In this document: in pieces, positions 1-10,700 of the stretch
How positions within the stretch are numbered: position 1 is the first letter of the stretch
Layout: each line of letters starts with the position of its first letter
Origin: Lottia gigantea
Taxonomy: Eukaryota > Mollusca > Gastropoda > Lottiidae
Length of the DNA stretch: 64,000 nucleotides
Direction: 5' to 3'
Assembly (NCBI RefSeq): GCF_000327385.1
Contig: NW_008708409.1
Coordinates: forward strand, 175,706-239,705
Translations under genes and position numbers: made by a program
The notes under the pieces: generated by a model
The model's database searches: none
What the model was told of the DNA's origin: nothing
What the model saw: only the letters and a program-made list of their open reading frames with translations

Positions 1-258
1 TTAAGAAATCCGAAGACGAACACTTATTGAACCCGAACCTCACTACATTTATCACTACAGTGAAAAAAGCAGGACATGCTCACCCTTCCAAACACCTACT
101 GCAATTCTATGAATGGGTTTGTCAACTCGGCACCCAAATAGTTAAATATTTGAAAACAGTTCCTTTATCGGAGAGTTCACATAGCTAATAATATTATTTT
201 ACAACTAATAAAAATAACGCCACAACTCATTTCAGATTGTGATCAATAATGAATTTTA

Positions 259-909
259 CTACATGGGTCCCCCGGGTGCCGTCTGTGTTGATGCAAATCG
301 TTGCATGGCCATTTTCATCTGCTTAGCTCGCTGTTGCTGCATGATAATCATAGGTAGCATCCTCATCATTTTGTCGTTGCCTTCAAACAATACCATCAAC
401 ATTGCCGGGTCCATTTGCATTAAACCTCCTCCTCCCATCAAAGCATTAACGAAAAGTGGATTTTGCTCTAAAAAAAAAAAAAAATATTTTTTATTATTAT
501 TTATTATTCACCAATCGTACTTTAGTCTCAGTAACGGGAATGTTTTTAGCCAAGTCAATCAGTAATAGTGTGCAACTTCTCACCGAAATTTGAGCCTTCA
601 AATCCATGTATGTCTAGAATCACCCGTTTGCAAACCAATTAGTTTTGATTCGCAGATCGTTCTGATCAATTTTAATTTGAGCTTATCATAAGAAATATTG
701 GATCACAGACGGGGTTTATTTGAATCGCAAACTGCGATGCAATACTGCTATAGTTGAACCCTGCAACTTTTACGTATTTAAAAAAAATCATGTAATATAT
801 TTTTTTTCTCCGTTTGCTATTGAAAAAAAAGGGTATATTCCCCTTCTATACACTTACTGGTGAATGGTAGGATAGATACCAGTAAAATTCCAAAAGCTAA
901 TAACTTCAT
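259..909 (-). CDS. Small secreted methionine/glycine-rich protein (paralogue 1, 86 aa)
   Basis: Two coding exons on the minus strand: 909-858 and 467-259. Exon 1 starts with ATG at 909 and encodes a clear signal peptide, MKLLAFGILLVSILPFT, then splices in phase 1 at a GTAAGTG donor. Exon 2 follows a long T-tract plus TAG acceptor. The mature protein begins about KQNPLFVNALMGGGG, is rich in Met, Gln, Arg and Gly, and contains a GNDKMMRMLPMIIM motif; the stop is TAG at 261-259. A probable 5' UTR acceptor lies just upstream of the ATG. Gene 2 at 5.8-6.8 kb has the same layout, the same phase-1 intron and matching motifs (QSPLASMGGGG; GNDNLMNMLPLMM), so the two are tandem paralogues. The composition recalls Met/Gly-rich proteins reported from mollusc shell matrix (the MRNP34/PMMG type in pearl oysters). 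A shell-matrix role is an inference from composition and secretion only; alignment was not possible. No polyadenylation signal was found before the window edge. Confidence 0.72.
511..640 (+). repeat. Partial copy of TTAAAGGGACAG element in intron of Met/Gly-rich gene 1
   Basis: The stretch matches the left part of the dispersed family B element (CCAATCGTACTTTAGTCTCA, then GGGAATGTTTTTAGC, then GAGCCTTCAAATCCATGT). It lies wholly inside the single coding intron (468-857). It lacks both termini and is an old fragment. Confidence 0.7.
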
Positions 910-1200
910 GGCTGGTTGGCTACCTACAAATACAAATATTACCATGCAACGTATGGATCTACATTCGCGGACTAACCAGGGGCTCAACCAGATGAGCACT
1001 TGGACTTAGGGTTTGAGCCCATCCCACAATATTTACATATGCTCTCCTGCATTTTGTTTTCTGGGGTTGCAGGCCTCTAAAGGGTGGAGGGCCCGTGGAC
1101 CTGGTTCAACCAATCCCAATGGTAGTGAAGCCACCGGAGCTAACTGACGAGCGTCAATTAAATAGTTAGTAAGCGTAAAAATAAAACTGCTTATTTAATG
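910..1200. repeat. Fragment of CAGTGGCTCAAC-type inverted-repeat element
   Basis: Contains GGACTAACCAGGGGCTCAACC on the left and CCTGGTTCAACCAATCCC further right, matching the ends of short elements at 13.2 kb, 25.1 kb and 43.0 kb. No gene is seen here apart from the presumed 5' end of the Met/Gly-rich gene 1 transcript. Confidence 0.4.
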
Positions 1201-1464
1201 CACGTTGTTAAGGACCCGACAGAACCATGGCGACATGTAGATGGATATCAATAAGAGCGGTCGCTAATGCTACTGTCCTTACAAAATGTATCTCATTGCA
1301 CACTGCATGCTGCAGGTTTTCGTTAGTCATATTGTAATCTTGGTCAGAAGAGGCAAATCGTCTGCATGTGATTTGCGTTCTTATGACTTCCAAAAAATTT
1401 AAAAAAAAAAAATGTGCCTGATATAGTAATAGCTCATCATATCATATCATAATGTTTCTAAAGC

Positions 1465-1778
1465 CATTTCCTCGCAATCACGCTGTTCAATCCCGACATA
1501 GGTCGAGATAATACCTTGAATTTGTCAACCCAGTTTCAGTGATGCAGGTCGAAGCGGCTGACATGGAAAAAGCGTCAAGTCGTTCAGACGGGACAATAAA
1601 TCGAGGCCAGTGTGCTACAGACTGCACATTAAAGATCCCTCCACAGTTGGAAATCGAAAAAGAATAGGCTAATGCCACTGCCCTGGCAAAATGTATCTCA
1701 TTGCACACAATATGACGTTGCACGTAGCCCAGTTAGATGCGGAAGAGTAGGACGTAAAACTCCATTCATTTCATTTTT
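1465..1778 (+). repeat. SINE copy (tRNA-derived family, ATTCATTTCATTT tail)
   Basis: Shares a long body with copies at 9.0, 38.5 and 44.4 kb: CCCGACATAGGTCGAG, TGACATGGAAAAAGCGTC, GGACAATAAATCGAGGCC, GCAAAATGTATCTCATTGCA, then GTAGGACGTAAAACTCC followed by a T/A-rich tail. A second fragment of the same body lies at about 1250-1330. It has no coding capacity; ORFs through it are shadows. Confidence 0.75.
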
Positions 1779-1953
1779 TCTTTGCAATAAATTTTCAATT
1801 CGATTCTGAAGGTCGAAATTGCATTACGTAAACTAAGAAGTGACGAAAGCAGCCAATGTCACCTTCAGTAAACAAGAAAAAAGAATCTAATAATCTCACC
1901 TGAAGACGAGTTTCATTCGAGAATACAGAGGCAAATGACGGGAGAAAATTGTT

Positions 1954-2420
1954 ATGTCATATTTTATAAAATGTTTTAGTTTTTTGGTGGACATGCATTT
2001 GATTAATCATCTGCACAACATGACAGTAATAATCTTTTTTTTTTACGCTATCTATGGTAATTTTCGGAGAGTTCCTGACATGCATGCAAATCATTGGTTA
2101 CGACATGACGCCATTTTGAAATATGAATGGATACCGAAATTTAGCTTTTGTCATTGGTTAAAATACCACGTGACAAGATGGCGGTAAATAATTCGAGAGC
2201 GAGGTCTTCAAAGATTGTGGTAGGGGAGGTAGACACGCATGCAATTCTTGTTCCACAGGTTGAATACCAAAATTGACCGTTTTTCATTGGTCAAAGTATC
2301 AGTAATTCGAAAACGAGGTAGTAGGTCGTTAAGATAATAGTCACACCTTGAAACATTCCTGTCAGAAATAAAAAAAAAAGCTCTTTCAGCTCTCTGTGGT
2401 AGATTTGAAATGAACATGCG
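1954..2420. other. Non-coding stretch with a diverged local duplication
   Basis: Two related segments of about 100 bp (around 2060-2210 and 2255-2345) share CATTGGT, AATTCGA(A/G)A(A/G)CGAGGT and neighbouring bases, suggesting an old local duplication. No splice-bounded exon or protein motif was seen. Confidence 0.35.
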
Positions 2421-2474
2421 ACATTAATTTCGTTTTTATTTCAAGCATAATCATTACCATAATTCAAAAATGTC

Positions 2475-2715
2475 TCTGACCAGGGGCGTATCTAGAAAAT
2501 ACCTGAGGAGTGGGCCAAAAACAGAGGTGTCTCCGAGGCAGTGGTCCGGGAACTGGCAGGAGTGCTAAAAGCCCCCAGAAGTTAACGGATTTCAGATAGC
2601 CAGAAATACATTTTGAGCATTTAGAGGGCTTAATGTTTACTTATCACAGGCCCGCGGGGGGTGTGAGTCGTGGCTCCATGGTCCTCCACTAAATACGCTA
2701 CTGTCTCAGATGTTG
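2475..2715. repeat. Short element of the AGGGGCGTATCTAG family
   Basis: Begins near CCAGGGGCGTATCTAG and ends near CTAAATACGCTACTG, an inverted pair of ends. Related GC-richer segments occur at 18.81-19.06, 25.56-25.79 and 47.28-47.46 kb. It is probably a non-autonomous DNA transposon and carries no ORF of its own. Confidence 0.5.
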
Positions 2716-3244
2716 CACTTTAAGATAGAATTATGATGTAGTTTCACATCACACATTCATCTTAATTAAGACGTGTACGTGATGGAGTTGTGTTCAACTT
2801 CAAGTTTTACTAGTATAGTTGCTGCAATAGTTTTTTTTTTCGAATGACTGTAGAGCTATCTGGTCGGCCTGATGCACACGGGGCTGTGGTCTTTGCAACT
2901 CTTGCATTGGGAAATGGTGCTAAAAAACCCAAAGGATCCATTTCGACTCGGCGATGATAAATCCAGCATTTTAGATTAGCAGTCTGACTTCTGTGACCAA
3001 TACATCTAAAGGGCCATGGATTGATTTCTCGTGACCCGTTTTCGACGTTTCTTTTAGCTTACTTGTTGGTAAAGTTGTCACAAAAATGTGGTTAATAATC
3101 CTTTAGCGACATTTAGGGGTAGAGATCACATTAAATATTAAAATAACGGACAATTTTAAAAGGGGTGTCCACTCCGTTAACCTATCTTCCGTGTCCCATA
3201 AATCCTTTGATGCCCTATAGATCGAAACAATACCCTCTGATTTT

Positions 3245-3515
3245 GCTGCTGGTCGGAGAGGCTGAAATGGAAAAAGCGTCTAGTTGTTCGGATTGGACAG
3301 TAAACCGAGGGCTAGTGTGCTACAGGCTTTGCACGTTGAAGATTCCTCGACAGTTGAAAATCGGAAAAGACTAGGCTAATGCTACTGATCTGTCAAAATG
3401 ACCCCCCCCCCCCCCCCCACCCCAACTGACATTACAGACTGCATAGCGTTGCTCGCCTCTTTCTCCAATAAGATGCAGAAAAGTAGGACGTCAAACCTTC
3501 ATTCATGTCATTTCA
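3245..3515 (+). repeat. SINE copy, interrupted by poly-C run
   Basis: Matches the SINE body (GCTGAAATGGAAAAAGCGTC, GACAGTAAACCGAGG, AGTAGGACGTCAAACC) and its ATTCATGTCATTTCATT tail. A run of about 17 C residues near 3402-3418 interrupts the copy. Confidence 0.7.
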
Positions 3516-3954
3516 TTCGCTTTCGATGCCTAGCTAGAATACCCATCTGACTCTTTTTGAATCTTTGACACGACATCCTACCTCGAGACACACTGTTAAG
3601 TTGGTTTTTGTTTTAAAATAACATTTAAAATTGCAGTTTTATGTTTATAATTTACATATGCAGCTCAGACATGAAATTAACACGTGAAGTAATTAATTAT
3701 GTTTTAAAACTACCTTAACAAACCTGTCTGTGTCACAATTTCCCCACTGATGCATTGAGAATGAACATGTAATTGACGTACACGTGATAATTAGCTATTC
3801 ATAGTTTCATAAGAACAACAAGTAAGATCCAGGAACGACTTTGGCGATGGAAAAGACAGGCGATTTTATAACACTATAGCACCGAAAAGAAGTGTACTGC
3901 ATAAACTTTAGATTAACCCATCCTTAGTCACGTTGTTCATTCATACAAAGCTAT

Positions 3955-4235
3955 GTATGGTCCTTACATGGAAATAACACACACGAATGTAGTTCACAAC
4001 CATTTTGAGAATTTTCCTTGGCTTAATAGGTCAAATTTTGAATAAAAAAGATTTTAATATTTCAACAAAGCCTTAGAATCATGATTCAAGGTTTAGAAGT
4101 GGCTTTAAATGTGATTTAAAAGCTTTGTTGAAATATTATATCTTTTTTTAAATATTCGACTTATTAGGTCGAATAGTGATTCAAAATGGTTGTGAACTAC
4201 GTCCGTGTGTGTTATTTCCATGTAAGAACCACACG
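3955..4235. repeat. ~280-bp inverted-repeat element (MITE-like)
   Basis: The left arm (GGTCCTTACATGGAAATAAC, ACACACGAATGTAGTTCACA, then ACCATTTTGA) is repeated in inverse orientation at the right (TCAAAATGGTTGTGAACTAC, GTGTGTGTTATTTCCATGTA). Inner arms also pair (TTTAATATTTCAACAAAGC with GCTTTGTTGAAATATTATA). A second full copy lies at 16.89-17.17 kb and a half copy at 8.05-8.15 kb. Confidence 0.7.
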
Positions 4236-4429
4236 TAGTTTCGTATGGGTGTTCATTTTGCATTCAAATGTGTTCATATAAAACCTCGCATGTGTTTTGA
4301 ATTGTGTTTACACTTTATTCGATAAATCTGATATACCAAAGAACTATCTGGACCAACCAAATGCTTTGTAAGATATAATTTTTTCTCCAATTATCGAACT
4401 GTCGTAAATTTGAATGGCAATCATAATTT

Positions 4430-5368
4430 CAGACATCGGGTATTCTGTCGCCAAAGATAAGTTCAGACATTGGGTATTGTGGAAGGGCAAAGTTAAAGTC
4501 AGATATCGGGTATTCTAACGAGCAAAGATTAGTTCAGACATTGGGTATTATAGAAGGGCAAAGAATAGTCCAGACAGCGGGTTCGCCAGACGGACAAAGT
4601 TAAGTTCGGACATTGGGATTCTAGAAGTGCAAAGAATCGTCCAGACAGTGGGTTTGCCGGAAGGGCAAAGATAAGTTCAGACATGGGGTATTCTGGAATG
4701 TCAAGGATAAGTTCAGACATCGGGTATTCTAACGAGCAAAGATAATTCAGACATCGGGTGTTCTGACAGACAAAGATAAGTTCAGATATCAGGTACTATG
4801 GAATAACAAAGATAAGTTCAGATATCGGGTATTTTGACGGGCAAAGTTAAGTTCAGATATCGGGTATTCTGGTATGGAAAAAATAAAGTCAGACATCGGG
4901 TATTCTGGAAGGGCAAAGATAAGTTCAAACTTGGGCTATTATAGAAGGATAAAGATTACTTCAGACATCGGGTTTGCTGGCAGGGCAAGGATAAGTTCAG
5001 ACATTGGGCATTCTGGGAGGGCAAAGATAAAGTCATACATCGGGTATTCTGCAAAGATAAGTTCAAATTTGGGCTATTATAGAAGGATAAAGATTACTTC
5101 AGACATCGGGTTTGCTGGCAGGGCAAAGGTAAGTTCAGACATCGGGTAATTTGACGGGCTAAGTTAAGTTCAGCCATCGGGTATAGTGGAAGGGCAAATA
5201 TAAGTTCAGACATCGGGTTTTCTTACTGGCAAAGATACGCCCAGACATCGGTTTTTCTGGAAGGGCGAAGATAAATTCAGACATCGGATATTTTGGGAAA
5301 GGGCAGAGATAGGTTCCGACATCGGTATTGTGGAAGGGTAAGATAAGTTCAAACATCAGATATTCAGG
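4430..5368. repeat. 36-bp minisatellite, about 26 units
   Basis: Imperfect tandem copies of a 36-bp unit around TTCAGACATCGGGTATTCTG and GAAGGGCAAAGATAAG. The period is a multiple of three, so reading frames stay open across several units on both strands: 12-residue repeats SDIGYSGRAKIS on plus and MSELIFALPEYP-like on minus. There is no signal peptide, splice support or start context, so I treat the ORFs as by-products. The array lies between the two Met/Gly-rich paralogues. Confidence 0.85.
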
Positions 5369-5505
5369 TAATAGCGGTAGTACAATAAGTCATAGTGTAC
5401 GCCACGTTTGTACTTCCCGTTCGTAAGGTCGGTTGGTTGGAACCCATTCCTGGAAGGTACAAATTTGATGTAAGAAATTACAAATTGAAGAATGATTTGT
5501 TACAT

Positions 5506-5511
5506 TTTATT
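5506..5511 (-). terminator. Candidate polyadenylation signal (AATAAA) for Met/Gly-rich gene 2
   Basis: TTTATT on the plus strand reads AATAAA on the minus strand, about 280 bp downstream of the stop codon of the 151-residue gene. The position suits a 3' UTR end, but the hexamer is common in AT-rich DNA, so it is only a candidate. Confidence 0.35.
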
Positions 5512-5792
5512 TTGTCTTAAACAAGCTAATCTCCATCAATAAGAAGAATTTACATGTCAGTCTTTGCGAAATATTATCCGATTCAAAGGCCCAACAACTA
5601 GTTTGTACATCGTCTAAAATACTACCAGGCACTCAGTAATCAGCTACGGGAAAATAACACTTTGAAAGGTCTTTTTTAGAGTTATTTAGAATGAAGTGAA
5701 AACAGTTCAATTGTCTCTTTTAAATAGAGTACAAGTTCCGTTTGGTATTTTGAAAAGTTTTATAGTCAACACACAAGAAAGCAACACGATCA

Positions 5793-6794
5793 TTACATTC
5801 CTGGTCCAGCAGCACCGCCTCCAGCAGCACCAGCGCCTCTCATCATTCCTCCTCCACCTCCCATACCCATACCACTGGACATCATAAGCGGCAACATATT
5901 CATAAGATTATCGTTACCACCCAGCATTGCCATCATTGCTAATGGATTGCTCATACCACCTTTGGCTGCCAATAAGATTGGTAACATGTTTTCATTTCCA
6001 CGGAGAGCTGCCATGAGCGGTAACATTCTGCTACCTCCCATACCTCCACCACCACCTAACATGTTCATCAATGCAAAGTGTTTCATGTCCATACCACCCA
6101 TCAACATGGGTAACATCATCCTGTTCATGCCCATACCCATGCCCATACCCATAGGCGAACCTCCACCTCCCATGGATGCCAGCGGACTTTGTGCTGAAAT
6201 GGAAACAAAATCAAGAAATAACTATTATGTTCAATCTTAATTTTAGATTTGTATATTTTCGACAAAATCCAGTTAATTTATCGTTATAGAAATCTGCTAA
6301 TCTACTATGGTATCTGGACTTGCTCATTTATTGTTTCGGACTAAGCTTATTGTCGTATATCAACAGTTTTACGTCATTGTGATTACGTCCAGTAGTAAAT
6401 AGCACAAAAGTACAGGTACAAAACGTTCTTCATCAGGAGCAAATTTCAGAAATGTGTATTTGAAATTAATGAAATGAAATGAATGGAGTTTTACGTCCTC
6501 GATTTCTGCACCATGTAGGCAAATGAAGACGTGCAAGGGAAATTTTGCCAAGACAGTGGCATTAGTCTGCTCTTTTTCGATTTCCAACTGTCGAGGGATC
6601 GTTAATGTTATCGTTATAGTATCACATGGGGTCTTGGTTTATTGTCTCATTCGAACGTCAAGACGCTTTTTTCCATGTCAGCCCCTCTTACCTGCATCAC
6701 TTTCAGGGGGAAAACGGTTTTTGGAATTAATGTACGTACCTCTTGCTAATGCCATGAGGGCCGAAAAAGCAGCTAATACCACGGCAGTCTTCAT
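5793..6794 (-). CDS. Small secreted methionine/glycine-rich protein (paralogue 2, 151 aa)
   Basis: Two coding exons on the minus strand: 6794-6740 and 6193-5793; the coding length, 456 nt, is divisible by three. Exon 1 gives the signal peptide MKTAVVLAAFSALMALAR and ends in phase 1 at GTACGTAC; it is preceded by a TTTTCAG acceptor at about 6802, so a non-coding 5' exon lies upstream. Exon 2 starts after a TTTCAG acceptor and completes an Ala codon, giving mature AQSPLASMGGGG. The protein is dominated by Gly and Met, with MGMGMGMG runs, poly-Gly blocks, and a repeated motif of the form GN(D/E)N..MLP(L/I) seen three times in variant form (about residues 75-135). It ends GAGAAGGGAAGPGM and has no cysteine, so it is likely a disordered or self-assembling extracellular matrix protein. 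It resembles Met/Gly-rich mollusc shell proteins in composition; orthology is unproven. A SINE sits antisense in the intron. Confidence 0.78.
6474..6695 (-). repeat. SINE copy antisense in intron of Met/Gly-rich gene 2
   Basis: Reverse complement of the SINE body: GGAGTTTTACGTCC at the left, TCTTTTTCGATTTCCAACTG in the middle, TTTTTCCATGTCAGCCCCT at the right. Because the gene is on the minus strand, the SINE is in the sense orientation relative to the gene's transcript. It occupies much of the 546-bp intron. Confidence 0.7.
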
Positions 6795-6809
6795 GATTAT
6801 TCTGAAAAT

Positions 6810-8040
6810 ATTAGAAGATAGACCGTTAGAGAGATGCATTGGTCGAAATGGTTTCTGATGTGAACAATAGTACTTTTCGAGTTTGGATTTATTACGAACC
6901 TCTAAAGCACTATCTGCATGCTAGGATGTCAATAACGCACTGTAAGTGACCATAGATTTTGTAATTGAATGTTCAAAAAGCTGACATTGAGCGCTGAAAC
7001 AAAGCTAAATGAGCCGTTCAAGATTCATTATACAGCAAAAGTCAAATTAATGATAGATATTTTCCACTGAACTGACTATGCATTTCTAAAAGAAGGCAGT
7101 CTTTAGGTCCTAGCAGAATTGTCAACTTTGCCTTTCGATTTGTTTCGGGGACATTAATAGCTTCCATTTCTACCATCATGATATGATTATTGATTTAACT
7201 TAATCCGGTGATATTAACTTTAACTAATGAACCAAATACGCTATATTGGAAAATTTGGTGATATATGATGCGATAAGGAGCCCCGATATATATATCTAAG
7301 CTGAGTGTCTCAAACGAAGACTGCATTACTTATTCAGAAAGACTAACGTGAACATATTTCTTTGAAATATCAATTAAGCCTTGTTAAAGAACAAAGGTGC
7401 TCCCAAAAATTTCATATGATAAATTTCTCTAAAATTACAAACTATAACGCTCGATTGAAGGACACAAATGTAAAGTAGTACAATGTGTTGGTAAGTTTGG
7501 ACTGGCAAGAGTCAAGAATAAATAGCTTTAATGAAAAGCTCAAACGTAGAGTGTTTCTCTTGTCATTGGTGGAGAGGTCTAAGAGTTTACGGGACAGAAC
7601 CTGCTAACTCTAGCAAAACACCGAGCTGGTGATTTCGGAATTGAGATCATATTGAATATAATTACCCATTTCGTAATTATTGTCCTGAACAGGGAAAATG
7701 TAACTAAAATAACTTACCTTAATTGATGTAGGGGGAACAAAATATTCTTACTTAATGAATAAAACTTGAATAACTCGTTATTTATATAGTTAAAAAATCA
7801 CGAGGCGTAAAGAATAATTGGGTTCTAGTCCGTCAAAAATCCATCATCGTGGCAGAATAATGTTTATATATATGGCATTCACATACCTCATAAAGCTACC
7901 TATTGCCCTATTTTAACTCGGATTTACGATTATATTATGCAAATGATAATGACGCTATGATAGAATAATTTATTGTCATTAATGTTAGGTGAAAATCTTC
8001 TTTTACTTTAAATTGAAACTAGCAGCTAATGGGAATAAGC
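6810..8040. other. Intergenic, nothing recognised
   Basis: AT-rich sequence upstream of the 151-residue Met/Gly-rich gene. It should hold that gene's non-coding first exon and promoter, but I cannot place either. No protein-coding exon or repeat family was recognised. Confidence 0.4.
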
Positions 8041-8049
8041 TATTCTCGA

Positions 8050-8430
8050 ATATAAATTCCCTTTTGAAAATTCGACTTTAAATGTCGATGAACCAATTCA
8101 AAATGGTTGTGAATTACGTTCTTGTGTATTATTTTCGTGTAAAGGTGCGAACAGACAGTGTCCGGTGCGGGATTGTCGATACAGTAGACAATTGAGGAGC
8201 AAATCGTGTCCAGACCCGTACATCGTGTGTTCTATTTTCTGCTTTATCGATAATCCCGCATCGTACACCGCATTGGACATCGTCTATAGCATGCGTAGTT
8301 TCGTGTGCTACGAGTGCAGCAGAATAACGAGAATGAGAGAATCTTGCCGAAGACGTATAGTTGTGCAAGCCACAAGGCTGTCGGGAAGAAATCTACACGC
8401 GGATAGGTCATTTTGTTTTTAACTCAAAAG
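8050..8430. repeat. Inverted-repeat fragment with GTGCGGGATTGTCGAT arms
   Basis: 8050-8150 matches one arm of the 280-bp element at 3.96 kb. Next to it GTGCGGGATTGTCGAT (about 8165-8180) pairs with ATCGATAATCCCGCATCGTAC (about 8247-8267). The several overlapping ORFs here show no recognisable domain and are not called genes. Confidence 0.45.
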
Positions 8431-8974
8431 TCAGGTCGAGTTAGTAACTTAGTGGGGTCGAGTTATGCGTCAGAATGTCTCCCTTGTACACATACTTAAA
8501 TCTTTCTAACTTTCTAATAAAGGCGGCAATCCTCGTTTTATTTAGTTCTGTTTGCTCATAACTACCTGTATCATACGACAATACTGTTCTTAGGTTTCTA
8601 ACTCGGATCTGTATTTATCTTCATATCGGTCGTAGTTTTTAAATGTCCGCGTCGACGACGACGCCTTTAATACGAGAAAGCAGATCTTGACCATCTCATG
8701 ACAACTGTCATATCGAGCAGTCGGTGTGCTGGGGTTGACAAACCGGACCCCACCACAAAAAACATATTTTATATCGTATTCAGGTGCCATATAGCTCGTT
8801 TCATTTCATTTCATTTCGAACTTACTATATATTTTTGTTAAATTTGGCCTTGAGTTTATTTTGGTTGACAGAATGTCACAAAAGATAAAATGTGTAAAAA
8901 AATAAAATGCAGCTGGTAAACAAATTGATACGGAACAGGTCCCTTTACAATTACGAACTGTGTCTCTACCTGAC

Positions 8975-9238
8975 CTGGCGCGGTGACTCGGTGAATCGGA
9001 TCCATGGTTCAATCCCGACAAAGCGTCTAGTCGTTCGGATGGGACGATAAACCAAGGCCCTGTGTGCTACAGACTGTGCACGTTACAGATCCCTCGACAA
9101 TTTTAAATCGAAATAGAGTAGGTTAATGCCGCTGTCTTGAAAAAATTTCCCCTCATTGCACACTGCATGGCGTTGCTGGTCTTCATTAGCCCATAAGGTG
9201 CAGAAAAGTAGGACGTAAAACTCCATTCATTTCATTTT
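8975..9238 (+). repeat. SINE copy with tRNA-like head
   Basis: The head GGCGCGGTGACTCGGTGAAT and GGTTCAATCCCG resemble a Pol III A box and B box. The body and ATTCATTTCATTTT tail match the copies at 38.5 and 44.4 kb. Confidence 0.75.
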
Positions 9239-9284
9239 CTACCTTGAATTCATTTGGGCTTTTTTCTTTTATCACAGAATACAA

Positions 9285-9520
9285 ATATTTGATTGGATAG
9301 TACGCTACAGATATCAGAAGCCTCGATATAAAGTCTTAAACTTAATCGCTTAAGATTTACAGATTTTTTGTAGAGGGCTCTGATTGGCTGTATTCGGTAG
9401 TATACAATCCAATCAAATCGCTGCGCTTACAATCCTCTGTGATACAAGAAAAGAGCCTATTGCAGACAGGGTATTAGACACAGTTTGTAATAGCTGACAA
9501 GGGCATATAAACTTCATCAT
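9285..9520. repeat. Short inverted-repeat element (family with copy at 43.6 kb)
   Basis: The left part TTTGATTGGATAGTACGCTA pairs with TAGTATACAATCCAATCAAA to the right. The segment GAGGGCTCTGATTGGCTGTA recurs at about 43,695 as GAAGGCTCTGATTGGTTATA. Non-coding. Confidence 0.5.
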
Positions 9521-9677
9521 CTGTTTAAAAATGTGAAATGCGGTAGTTGAATATATAAATTATAAGAATGCAAAAACACACCCAAATATGGTAATGTTCA
9601 TTTATACTATGTAAAACGTGTGTGAATATATATATGTACTGTGTCAACCATCTAAAGTTGTTCTGTATTTGATCTGT

Positions 9678-9945
9678 TTAAAGGGACGGATGCTCCATTT
9701 TTTGACCAGTGGTACCTTAGTAACGGGAATTTCTTAGCTAAACCAATTAGTAATAGTGTTTACAACTCACCGTCGAAATGTGAGCCTTCAAAACCATGTG
9801 TGTCCAGAATTATTATTTGAATGTTAAATTGACGACTCGTCTTTTTAAGATACTCTGTGATATATAGAAAAGACACATATAGAAATAATTAGTAAAATTC
9901 CTAGTTTGAAGTATATTTAAAGGAATTATGCGATGCACTAAAAAT
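9678..9945 (+). repeat. TTAAAGGGACAG element (family B), left part
   Basis: Starts TTAAAGGGACGGATGCTCCA and carries the family landmarks: GGTACCTTAGTAACGGGAAT, GAGCCTTCAAAACCATGTGT, GACGACTCGTC. It runs into family A sequence on the right, suggesting nesting or adjacent insertion. Confidence 0.7.
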
Positions 9946-10132
9946 AATGACGCCACTTATCGCGAAGGATCATGTGTGATAAAACATGTTTGGCGAATAG
10001 TGACTTGAAGGTTTAGAGGAATTGCCGGTTCCATAAACGTCTGATTGAAAATGGAAAGATAAAAGTTGCTGCTATCTTTGTCCCCGATATACATAAAGAA
10101 TAGAAACTTTTACAATCCCTTTAAGAATGTAA
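9945..10132. repeat. Half copy of foldback element (family A)
   Basis: Contains AACGTCTGATTGAAAATGGA, TGTCCCCGATATACAT and a terminal TTTACAATCCCTTTAA, the right arm of the palindromic element best seen at 57.5 kb. Confidence 0.6.
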
Positions 10133-10479
10133 GAGATATATAATTGGGAATTTCTCAAAATTTTGCATTGCATAAAATGAAATAAAATTTTAGAGAGACA
10201 CCTTTAATGAAATGTACAAAAATCTCAAAAATTAATGTACGCAAAACAAAATTAGGACGCTATTCTATTTAATTTATGTCTGTTTTGTTGTCATTTTTCA
10301 CTAAAATTCGGTTTCCATCGTAAATAGTGAGACAATTTTTTTACCTTTGTATTTTTCACATCTATCATCAAAATATTGTCAGTAAATCTAATATTGTTAC
10401 ATGTATATGGGAATTGAAATATCATTATTGAAACAGCACAAGGAGGCTGTTTTAAAAGGGTTAATTAAAACGGAGAGTA

Positions 10480-10700
10480 ATAATTGTTAATTTAGCAGTT
10501 TGAAATCTTTAGAATACGTAGGAGACATATTTCTCTACAATTTAATTTACTTAAATCCATACAGTAGTTTTCAAACAGCTTCCAAAAAGTATAACATACT
10601 GTTTACGTAAACTTTTAAAATAGTTTTGGCGTTAACACTTTCAGATAGGTCAAAGAACATATTTCTCTGTTGGTGAATATTGTTTACAAATAAGACGGAT
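10480..10700. repeat. Copy of element family C (ends TGTCCCTTTAA)
   Basis: Landmarks ACTTAAATCCATACAGTAGT, AACAGCTTCCAAAAAG and the end GATTGTCCCTTTAA recur at 40.27-40.46 and 43.11-43.35 kb and, inverted, at about 32.67-32.99 kb. Non-coding. Confidence 0.55.

Noticed and set aside
4874-5149. 91-codon repetitive ORF in the 36-bp minisatellite
   Set aside because: Open only because the unit is a multiple of three; no signal peptide, splice or start context.
5947-6240. Plus-strand proline-rich ORF opposite the Met/Gly-rich exon
   Set aside because: Antisense shadow of the 151-residue gene, whose splice sites and signal peptide are on the minus strand.
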